Shown: in pieces, positions 22,901 through 32,147 of the stretch
Numbering within the stretch: position 1 is the stretch's first letter
Layout of the letters: each line of letters opens with the position of its first letter
Assembly: GCF_021155775.2 (NCBI RefSeq)
Contig: NC_060236.1
Location: forward strand, 6,865,087 to 6,929,086
Source: Neodiprion pinetum
Taxonomy: Eukaryota > Arthropoda > Insecta > Hymenoptera > Diprionidae
Direction: 5' to 3'
Length of the DNA stretch: 64,000 nucleotides
Translations under genes and position numbers: made by a program
Notes under the pieces: generated by a model
Told to the model about the DNA's origin: nothing
The model's input: only the letters and a program-made list of their open reading frames with translations
Database searches by the model: none

Positions 22901-25509
22901 ATCTTCAAGCAGATATGAAACCGAGACGTGTGAAACTTGGAAAATGAACCTGGCTAAAAATTAATTATTACCAGAATTAATTATGAAACTTGTATGCGTA
23001 TGGCAAGATTGAAACTGAACTAAAAGGCAATCTGGCATATCGAAGCATTATCGCGAAACTTTATTACATTACACAGGTAGGTAATGACCCTTTTGGATTG
23101 GGTATACTTTCACAGCCTGAATCGCTTTTAGACTCATACTCTACATGAGAAAAATATTAATTATTGAATGAATTGAATCGAACTGACAGCAAATCGTTTC
23201 AAAATTCGACACAAAAAAATTCTACAATCGTGGTTGAAATTTTGTGAAAGTAGGTTCTTATATCTGAAAAAGTTCACTCTCACTCTGAAAGTAATTCTTA
23301 TCGAGATTCCGTCTCTGGAACCATATCACATAATTTATCACCGACCGTTTTATTAACGGTGACGGATCAGATCGAACTCAAACTTAAGATCGAAATTACT
23401 ACTCAGATTAGGTACGAATGTGTACTATTATACTAAAACACTACCCAACTAATCCAAAACTATCACAGTAAGCATATAAAAATCACTTACGGCAAAAAAA
23501 CGGTAATCAAAGTTTAGGATAGGCTAGCAGCCTTTTTCGACCATTATATTGTGATTATCCGTATTATTAGAATAGCAATTCGTCCGTGAAACCCGTCAGA
23601 GAACAACCAGCAAGAAGTCCATGTTGCAATATACGAGTATTTTCAATACAATCGTGCTTAAAATTTGTCAGGACACGATAAAAAAAACTGTTCTATTAAA
23701 TCCAGTAGTAATTATAGCTGAAAAAATGCAATTAATACAACAAACGACTAAGAAAAAATTATAATTATATTATAGAGTTTTTATTTTAATATACGGCGGA
23801 TATTTTAAACTTCGTGCACATCTTTGTTGCTGCATGAAATCATTTTAGTATCTATCGTAGAAGCATTTTAGATTGTATTGTGAATCGAATATTTATTCAA
23901 ATATTATTATTTATTTTTTCAATTATGTTCGCTTATCTTGTATAATAAATAATATTGATGAAATATTTTGCACGTCTTCTTCATTGACTAATGGAATCTC
24001 TAAACTGCACTAGCACTAGCTATTATATTTCAGTGGCCCTCGCATGATGAACATGTAAAACTCAGTTCCAAGACCATGTTAATTGCAGTGTCACTTAGTT
24101 TGAATACCCTGTTCAGTGAGTGAACTACAGTGTTTTGATGTGTTTCGGTGCAGTGAAATGCTCAAAAATGTACAAAATTTGCGTTTGAGGCCAATAGATT
24201 TCAAAGCTTACTGTTAAATCTCCACAGTTGACGGAGTTATCGACTGCAGTTTCTAAACCGTACCGATTCGACACTGACAGGGCTTACTGGCTAACTTACG
24301 CTCAATGTGTGTGAAATTGAAACTGCACTTATGCCAAAGAAAATACGCGTTACACTCTAGTGTGTAAAAAGTAGCCTTTAAATTCAACAGTCAATGATTG
24401 TCTCTGAGTAAACTAAAGTAAGCAACTTGAAGGAAGAAAATTAAACAATTATGAAACAATATATGTATAATACGTAATAATATACGTATATGTATAACAC
24501 ATGACGTCTCTTCCCTGTAAGAAAATGATGAATACCTGAGACAAATTAAGTATCTTCTACTTCTACGTCATTTCAATCGAAATAACATTTTATCAAGATT
24601 ATTAACATTTTTTCATAAATAGTTCACGTGAATTTTTCATAACTTGTGATCTCATTGAATTCAATTTGTTTCAAAAGAATTGAAAACCAACGTAATTCTT
24701 CCCTGAAACGATACAGCGTGCGAGAAAATGATGATATACCTCATTCGAATCCATGACAGAAAATTAATGACCCCATCTAATTTTTGCATAATTGCCTTTT
24801 ACACGTCTTTCATTACCGTATTATGATATTTATTCGTACGGTATGTGCAATAGCCATTCAGCTTCAGTTCACCTGCCCACGTAGCTAAATTGGAAGACGG
24901 TGAAACGAGGAAAATTTTGCAGAATACCGCCAACGTAGTTTTAATTATACGTATGACCAATAATCTGGGTAGCTTCTACGCACATAAATGGAAAACAATG
25001 CAAAATAAAGTTATACCATACAACCGATTTGTTTGTAGGTACGAGAAAATTGAACAGTCATATTAAACCATTGACCAATAGCAGTCAAGGATACGCGTAA
25101 CAGGAAGCCAGCGTTCCAAGGGGAAAAGGAACGTATGTATGTTGCATCTAGACGCTTCTGATTGTGATAAAAGGATGAGACAGCGAACGCTAATAACGCT
25201 ATACTCGGTCTCACTTGCCACCTATGACGTGAAGTGTGACACGTTGCAGCAACGCGTGGTTAAACTTTGACCCGTCAGCTTCGAAACGAAATTAAACTAG
25301 GTGCTCAGCATTCCAGTACCCAGTTTATTCTTCAGCCGCAGACTGTGAGTAGCCAAAAAACAAACCAATATCGAATATCGCTGCAGAAAATCCTTCCTTG
25401 CAGCATCGATCGGCCAAGTTATACGTTGCGTTGGTTCGAGCATTTCTTCGCCTTCCCTGTATCTTCAAACTTATTCAACGAAGGCCGATTTTAATTCTCG
25501 TCAGCAACA
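22901..25509. other. 3' flank of the Ser-rich gene and promoter region of PARP-like copy 2
   Basis: The first 0.9 kb duplicates the block at 17571-18290. A possible AATAAA occurs only at about 23944, so the 3' end of the Ser-rich transcript is uncertain. The rest is AT-rich without supported genes. Close to the right end, a donor-like site (GACT|GTGAGT after 25344) and an acceptor (ATTCTCGTCAG, ending 25504) suggest that copy 2 of the PARP-like gene has a 5' UTR exon ending at 25344. Confidence 0.45.
22902..23790 (+). repeat. 3' flank duplicate of the Ser-rich gene (copy 2)
   Basis: This is the counterpart of 17571-18290, sharing more than eight collinear sequence blocks, and it begins immediately after the stop codon of the intact Ser-rich gene. 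It is longer than copy 1 because of insertions at about 23085-23150 and 23250-23440. The pairing shows that the copy 1 region once sat behind a Ser-rich coding region too. Confidence 0.65.
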
Positions 25510-26171
25510 ATGGACCTGTTCAACAAAGCAATGCACAGCAACGACTTCGGTTTACGAAAATATTATCCATGGTCGGGGTACATTAATCACGAGCCGTGGG
25601 TTACTGGCCGCGTATCTAACAGGGAACGGAAATACGTCTGGTCCCATATGCAGGACGTATTTTGGTGGGACGAGATGACCGTCAAAAAGATTGAGAACCC
25701 ATTCCTCTGGGCACGATATGCCTTACGATACGAAGAAATGAGGATCGACTCTGCATCTAGAGATGTGTCGGAGGAGATTGTGATACATGCTACATCCATC
25801 TCGAGTGCCTATGAAATAGCTGGTGCGTGTACACCAATAGTAGAATATGTTTTGGGGGTATATTTGAAGATAAATGTTTTTTATTTTTTAACTCACCTTA
25901 ATTTGCAGACAAAAATTTTAACTGGAGACTGGCGAGACGCTGTCGCTTTGGTCACGGAGTCAGTTTTGCAAGGGATGCAGACTATGCAGAGGCTCATGCT
26001 AGTGACAACGAGGCCTACATAATAGCTGGGATCCTTGTAGCTAATTGCGACATTGGTAATTATGGAACCCGTATTCCATCGTACTTCTCAGATACGACAG
26101 TGAATCGTCAAGATAGCGTATGCGTCAAATACAATGACAATGAGTTTTATCCGTATTACATAGTTTATTAG
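25510..26171 (+). CDS. Single-domain PARP-type ADP-ribosyltransferase, copy 2
   Basis: Exons 25510-25822 and 25909-26171 join in phase 1 (GCT G|GTGCGT ... TTTGCAG|AC), giving 191 aa. The architecture is the same as copy 1: an N-terminal 'SNDFGLRKYYPW', then 'KIENPFLWARYALRYEEM', HATS (His, with Ala in place of the usual Gly), FNWR, 'FGHGVSFARDADYA' with the triad Tyr, and 'VKYNDNEFYPYYIVY' at the C-terminus. Val (in SVCVKY) sits at the catalytic Glu position. The intron is only 86 bp. If read without splicing, the first exon runs on into a false 170-codon frame. This copy lies 3.3 kb after the Ser-rich gene. A 5' UTR intron is suggested by GTGAGT at 25345 and the AG ending at 25504. Mono-ADP-ribosylation is the inferred activity; no partner or target is visible. 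Confidence 0.8.
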
Positions 26172-27486
26172 ACATGAAACGCCACAAGTAATATCCTAAT
26201 ATAAATTAACATTATCTTTAGCTATGATAGTAAGATAGAAAATAATAGTATTTAGATAACATATGATAGTAAACATCAGTACAAAATTATATTACGAATA
26301 TATAAGTATGCTATTATAAAACTGTGATATGCATAGTTTCTTTAACCTATAATTAAGGGTGTATAAAATGGTATTTTTTCAGTTGAAAAAATGTTTGGAT
26401 TTCATCAATATGTGTGCAAATTAACGAAATCATACCAAACTAAACCATCCTCAAAATTAAAAATTCCCCATCAGTCGAGTAAAACCCGTAACACCTTACG
26501 AGTAGAGTATTCGAATGCACAAATCTACATCTAGACTTATTCAATTAAGTTTCCTTACTGTCATTGGTAGGTAATTGAACGTTTATAGAATTATTGAGCC
26601 TGAAACAAGTTTGAGAATGCCATAATTTTCTCAATTCATCGACTTTTACATCAGCTCTTATGGGCATATAATCAGTAATTACAAATTACAGAGAATGGCT
26701 GAATCCACAGATCCGCTGGCTTAGTGCACCATCGTGCATACGACTAAACATGCTTAAACATGCAAGACAATCAACTATCAATAGTAATTGCGTACAAGTA
26801 TGCTGTTACCATCTCGAAAACTCTGTATCATCCATTGAAATTCTCTAATCTCCAGTACACCAACCGCGGTTTTGTTATCGAAGGTCATGGAACCTCATAA
26901 TAATACTAACTCTATATCTAATAATAATTACTTGTTGGTCGCGTATACATGCTAACATCTTAGTACTTAAATTGTCAAAAGTTGCATTACCAACCTTGGG
27001 CCTTAACGCAACGGAGATATTGAATAACCTGATAGGATATATTCCGATACAAAAAGCAATTATATTCTCGACTTTACATGGAAAAACGAATAATTGTTAT
27101 TGTTTTCATTTGAAAAAAATAAGCGTCCATTTACTACAATAGGCCCATTGAACAGCTTTCAAGAGCATTTGTCCATTACGGTATAATAAGGTATAATAAG
27201 ATTCCGTTGAATTATACGCAGGTATGTACACAATATTTTTCCAAATGCCTGCAGGTACACACAATGTAATACGTGCATAACTTGCAATAATCAGAGATAC
27301 AAAAAACTCGATCGAGTCTATTTTCACCGTTAAATTATATTAGCCGTAGGCAATGTCAAGCATCACGCTACTCGAATTTTGATTACATTTTTTATCTGTA
27401 CAGTTATCTCAAAATATTGTGAAGACGTCATTCAAGGTTGTTGGAATGTAACATCAATATTGTCATTGAGTACGTTTACACGGCAG

Positions 27487-27651
27487 CTGTTATTCCGGTT
27501 CACTATAGACGATGTAGTAATATCGGATTCAAAAATACCTCTAAGATTTGTAAGCCCGTTATATCCGGTGTAATGCACCAATTATCACGCACTTTCAAAT
27601 CCGGTATTACTTATTACTATGTCGGCCATAGTAAAACCGGAATAACGGCGC
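27487..27651. mobile_element. Short fold-back MITE
   Basis: The two halves are imperfect reverse complements centred near 27569: 'gttattccggtt' at the left and 'aaccggaataac' at the right, with 'tgtagtaatatcggatt' pairing to 'aaatccggtattacttattac'. It is about 165 bp, with no coding capacity. Confidence 0.55.
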
Positions 27652-27694
27652 CGATTAAGGGTACTCATCTTCACCTATGTAGGGTGCTTTCCAT

Positions 27695-27788
27695 TTACTG
27701 ACTCAAGTCGACTTGTGTCGCTATTTCTGGTGTATTCCTTCGGCCGGTTACACCTGAAATAGCGACACAAGTCGACTTGAGTCAGTAA
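27695..27788. repeat. Near-perfect 94-bp hairpin
   Basis: The left arm starts TTACTGACTCAAGTCGACTT and the right arm is its complement, ending AGTCAGTAA. About 31 bp pair perfectly. After one T/T mismatch, six more pairs (GGTGTA/TACACC) follow, leaving a loop of about 14-18 nt. It is not part of the larger repeats to its right and could be a separate fold-back element or the end of one. Confidence 0.75.
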
Positions 27789-27805
27789 CACTCGTGTTCT
27801 GAGTC

Positions 27806-29175
27806 CCTCCTTGAGGAACAAGGATTCCTTGTTTCTCATTTCACGTTTCATAGACCTTCCTCGACAGAATAAGGAGCCCAGTGAAGGAGCCTTGTTAGAT
27901 TTAAATATAGCCGAGTGGCGCTTCGATCAGCAGTCTTACCACCATAAGCAATCACATATCCCTAAATATGTCTTCCTTCTGGAAGGGAGAGCCAAGTTGT
28001 GACTATGAAACGAGGACGCCTCTGAGATTCAAGGAAGCCTTCATCAAGCCGTCCTTTATCCTTGAGATAAGGAGAGACTATGAATACGGGTGTAAAACCG
28101 CTTGGCTCTCATTGTCAAGTTGCGTCGGTTGATGAGAGTGTATAACCTCAAAGAAGTTAACCTGTAGACTGGCTGTGATCCTGCGTCATAAGGGTCATAA
28201 GTGCATAGACGCCAAGCGCAAGCGCAAGCGTTGGTTACATGAAACGAAACAGCCGATCGCAGTGCCGAAGGTTTCCTCAAGGAAGCTCGCGACCTGCCTT
28301 GAAAGAAGAAGGCCAATAAGGCTCCTTGTTCTGTCGAGCAAGGTCTATGAAATGTGAAATGAGGAATAAGGAATCCTTGTTCCTCAAGGAAGGACTATGA
28401 ATACGGGTGTATTGGCCTCCTTCTTCCAAGGCAGGTCTCAAGCTTCCTTGAGGAAACCTTCGGCACTGCGATTGGCTGTTTCGTTTCATGTAGCCAACGC
28501 TTGCGCTTGCGCTTGGCGTCTATGCATTTATAACCCGTATGACGCAGAGATCACAGTCAGTCTACAGGTTACGGTCTTACATACGGGTCTGGCAAAGAAA
28601 GTAGTGGGGGTGGTTTATTTCATGGCCGGTTATTCATCTCGCTTTGTGGCCGCCAGGCCGGCGTTGTGTTCGAGGGATGGATAATCAACGCGTGCGCAAT
28701 GCAGCGCCAACGTAATAATAACACTGAATAATAATATTATTATCGGCACATTTTCATCCTTATCATCCCTACCCCACGTACATCCCTAGATAGCAGCGCT
28801 GCGACATGGCTATTTCAAACACTAAAAACCACGGACAGCAAGAGAACCACGCCGCTCTGTAGAAAATTGGCTTCGTTGCCAGACTTATATGTAAGACCGT
28901 ACTACAAGTTAACCTCTTTGAGGTTAGCACTCTCATCAACTAACGCAACTTGACAATGAGAGTCAAGGGATTTAAGTTATATTTAAACATAGCCGAGTGG
29001 CGCTTCGATCAGCAGTTTTACTACCATAAGCAATCACATATCCCTAAATATGGCTTCCTTCTGGAAGGGAGAGCCAAGTTGTGACTATGAAACGAGGACG
29101 CCTCTGAGATTCAAGGAAGCTTTCATCAAGGCGTCCTTTATCCTTGAGATAAGGAGAGACTATGAATACGGGTAT
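27806..29175. repeat. Nested inverted and direct repeat cluster
   Basis: In order: segment A' (27806-27881); direct repeat D1 (27897-28097); arm C (28101-28320); segment A (28319-28393), the inverse of A'; arm C' (28407-28968), the inverse of C interrupted by a 332-bp insertion; and direct repeat D2 (28976-29175), nearly identical to D1. C and C' are perfectly collinear once the insertion is removed, with the axis near 28364. The whole is a composite fold-back structure with flanking 200-bp direct repeats and no coding capacity. Confidence 0.7.
28570..28901. mobile_element. TIR element inserted in the fold-back arm, with 8-bp target duplication
   Basis: The termini TACGGTCTTACAT and ATGTAAGACCGTA extend into a 24-27-bp imperfect inverted repeat. 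The flanks CTACAGGT (28562-28569) and CTACAAGT (28902-28909) form an 8-bp target-site duplication with one change. The uninterrupted arm at 28154-28175 shows the empty site on the opposite strand. An 8-bp duplication fits hAT- or P-type elements. It is 332 bp and non-coding. Confidence 0.7.
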
Positions 29176-29742
29176 AATGTTCTTTCTCTCTACTATCTTT
29201 CTACGGGTGCGTTCGACAAGGAAAAGAACTAGTTTTAACTACTTCTCTCTCTATGCCGTTTTATACTTCCGGTCTACGTTTCAGTATACGATGCTGCCCT
29301 CGATTTCATCGTTAGCATGTAGAAAACCGTAGAAATCAGACTTTTGAAAATGGCGGGACTGAATTAGCTACCTCTTCCCAAGGTCCGTAGCAGGAAGTAA
29401 TATTAGAGGTACGTACACAGATATGTGGACTTGGGAATCCACTCGTCTATTATGGAGCTTGCCTCTTCCTCTCCTTGACCTTGGCCTGCTATTGGAATAA
29501 ATAAGAAAGATCTTGACACTAGATGTCACTCGCTGCAGGGCGTCAAATCCGGGAAATCCCATGTCTGGACGATTTATTCCACAGGGATTTTTGGGTGAGT
29601 CATGCTGCCGAGATATGCATAACAACCCCCCTGCTTTAACGTCAGTCACTGTGAGCTTGTGGCTTGCTAAGTACACTGTGAAGAACTTGAGTGATAGTGT
29701 GTTACCTCAGCACCTTACACCCAGGTAATCAGAAAAGCAAAA

Positions 29743-30616
29743 ATGGAACTGGTGGATAAAGCTAATGTTAGCAACGATTTTGGATTACGCAAGAAATTTC
29801 CATGGAATGGCTTACAAAACAATGCGCCTTGGCTAGAAGACGCAACAGACTCAGAAATATCATATATACGGTCAAATTATGCATTAAGTGGAACCTCGAT
29901 TAAACGCATTGAAAATCCATACCTCTGGGCACGATACATGCTACAGTACGAGGAATTCAACGCTGATGAATCTAAAATAGCTCATGAACGCATTGTGATA
30001 CATGCCACATCGTATACTAATGCATTGAAGATAGCAGGTAATATTGTATGGTTGATGATGTGTCAGTATTAAAACGTACCTTCAAGGTTTGGTAAAGCGG
30101 ACTTGCTCGAATCAATCGAGGATACTTCGTGTCTTATGTTTACTGTCGTGCGCTGACCTCTGTTATTAGTATGAGCAATCTGCCAGATAAAATCCTCACA
30201 GCGGAGCTGCTTTTTTATGAATGGCTTTAGCACAGCTTTATCATTTGTAATGTTGAGAAATTTATGAAGTAGCTGGAACTGATGAAAATCGTGGGCTTTA
30301 AAATCTAATAATGCTGCTAGATAAATAACTTAAAAGACTCGTAATTACAGATGAAAACTTCAATTGGCGGCGCGTCCATCGATGTAGATTTGGCAAAGGA
30401 GTCAGCTTCTCGAAGACTGCAGGATATGCCAACAAATATGCCTCGCAAAAGAATGCGTTTATTATTGCAGGCATTCTTATTTCTAAAACAGTTCGTGGGA
30501 GCTATACCACTATAATCCCACCTGGTGACTACGATACTACAGTGGACAGTAATGGTGGCAATGTCTATGTCAAATATTACGACAGTGAATTTTACCCGTA
30601 TTATATTGTGCATTAA
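29743..30616 (+). CDS. Single-domain PARP-type ADP-ribosyltransferase, copy 3
   Basis: Exons 29743-30037 and 30351-30616 join in phase 1 at the same codon as in the other copies (GCA G|GTAATA ... AATTACAG|AT), giving 186 aa. It has the conserved N-terminal 'SNDFGLRKKFPW', then 'RIENPYLWARYMLQYEEF', HATS, FNWR, 'FGKGVSFSKTAGYA' with the triad Tyr, and 'YYDSEFYPYYIVH'. Val (in NVYVKY) replaces the catalytic Glu. Its intron is 313 bp. It retains the GKG glycines of active PARPs better than copies 1 and 2, which have GQG and GHG. Open frames and splice sites are intact in all three copies, which argues for selection. Function is inferred only from the fold. Confidence 0.8.
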
Positions 30617-31621
30617 TTCCAGTGATACCAAATCTATTGTATGCTTTATCCGTTGTTAAAAATACAAAAAATCAAGTACTGAAGTATCCGTAAAATATTT
30701 TCTCCAAATTGAATCTGTAATATTCTATAATATTTATGATATTAAATATATACCTATATACATACCATGCCTATTTGTCACCCCACATATAACTCTAATT
30801 TCTAGTGTATTTTTAATGTAAATAATATATCAGTTAAGTAAATACATTACAGCATTAATTTAATCCTGGTATTCATATTTCTCAGAATTTTAAATTTTGA
30901 GAACATTATTAGTACCACAAAAATTATTGATTAGATTTTGAAACATTCTATGACTTACACGTCACGGGTGTAGTATTTTTGTAAGTAACTCAATGTTCTA
31001 ATTTCATCCACTAGGAATTAATACCTGATATCATAAACTAATTGAACACAAAGAAGCCCACGAGTAAAATGGCTTCGAGAAAACGTTGGTAAACTTGTAA
31101 TTATAACTTCAAATGAACGCATTTAATTAAATATTTATCAATTTTAAATTTGTGGCAACACGTATCAATATCGAATTAAATGCTTCTCTTTATGTCGGAC
31201 TCGATTTCAATGTATATGCATATGTGGGAATATGTGACACAATGCGTGTAGAAATTTTTTTTCAAAGAAGCAGGTAAGCTAGGTGAAAAACATATTTGCT
31301 GTACACAGAAATTGATAAAAAGTAGAATACGTAAACTTATTTATGAATGATAATGATATATGAAAAAGCATTTATAATAATCTAGAAATTCGTCGATCAC
31401 AGGGTATGTCGTTGGCAAATTACTGAAAATTCGACCGTCAGTTTTTTTAATATATCCAAACATCGTTAAAAATATAATACATAATTCTATACTCTACGGG
31501 TGCTTTACAAAAATGGAAACATCGTAACGGTCCTAATACAGATCTGATATTGTCTAACGTTAATGTAAAACCTTCAACTGCCACTTGATCAGTACTCGTA
31601 GGTAAGAAATAAAAATTTGCG
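30617..31621. other. Intergenic, no feature seen
   Basis: AT-rich sequence between PARP-like copy 3 and the Cys-rich gene (convergent). No coding frame, RNA gene or clear repeat was recognised; it must contain the 3' ends of both transcripts. Confidence 0.4.
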
Positions 31622-32147
31622 TTAGTCGTAATCCTCGTAATCCGGCGGGAGGCAGGAAGCTACCGGAGGACAAGGACTCTGCACACATAGGACTGGCTGT
31701 AGAACACAAGTGTGTTCCCTGGGACATGGCGGGTCTAGTTGAGCGCAAGGACCAACGGCACCAGATAATTGATCGCTCAGGCAGGAGTCGCCGACTGGAA
31801 AAAACGTTTACTCACCCTTACAAATTCGAATTCGAAATGTCTTCGCCTTTTAGAGGGCAAAATGCCCGGCATGATTATATTTTATGTGAAAATCCTTACA
31901 ATCGACGCATTTTTCGTTGTGACAGCATCCCGTGCAACATTCCGCGCTGCGGACGCACTGAAAGCAGTAAAATTGAAATTAAGCTCAGATCTATCGGATT
32001 ACGACAATTATACGCTGAAACTAATATCAAACTTACGTTATTTGTATTTTTAATACAAGTCTGCTTCACCGCTGCACCATGTGAAGAATCGAATAGCATA
32101 ATCGCCGCTAAGAACGTCAACGCTATTGCAGCCGTTTGCGATCGCAT
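31622..32147 (-). CDS. Small secreted 14-cysteine peptide, three exons
   Basis: Minus strand, exons 32147-32037, 31957-31900 and 31794-31622. Splice sites are strong: AAC|GTAAGT, CTGCTTTCAG|TGC, GAT T|GTAAGG and TTTTTTCCAG|TC. Phases are consistent and give 113 aa. Residues 1-24 form a signal peptide, and the mature part is about 89 aa. Cysteines fall at 31, 38, 44, 45, 48, 49, 54, 61, 73, 80, 86, 93, 98 and 104. The first seven, including two CC pairs, have a knottin-like spacing; the C-terminal half has a 'CVLQPVLCVQSPCPPVASC' module and an acidic Asp/Tyr-rich end. If the second donor is not used, exon 2 runs to a stop at 31850, giving a 72-aa form with eight cysteines. I do not recognise the family. 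A role as a secreted inhibitor, antimicrobial or venom/salivary peptide is possible, but nothing visible decides it. Exon borders are well supported; function is unknown. Confidence 0.72.

Larger units (their letters stand above)
26172..29742. other. Repeat-rich intergenic region between PARP-like copies 2 and 3
   Basis: No gene is supported. 26172-27480 is featureless AT-rich DNA. 27487-29175 is a cluster of fold-back structures, direct repeats and a TIR element, described separately. 29180-29740 holds no recognised feature and presumably includes the promoter and leader of PARP-like copy 3. Confidence 0.5.

Noticed and set aside
25823..26022. Read-through C-terminus of PARP-like copy 2
   Set aside because: The continuous frame passes through an 86-bp intron; splicing restores the conserved second exon in another frame, as in copies 1 and 3.
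29050..29232. 60-codon frame in the direct repeat near 29 kb
   Set aside because: It is contained in a non-coding repeat whose twin copy at 27.9 kb is interrupted; no protein features.
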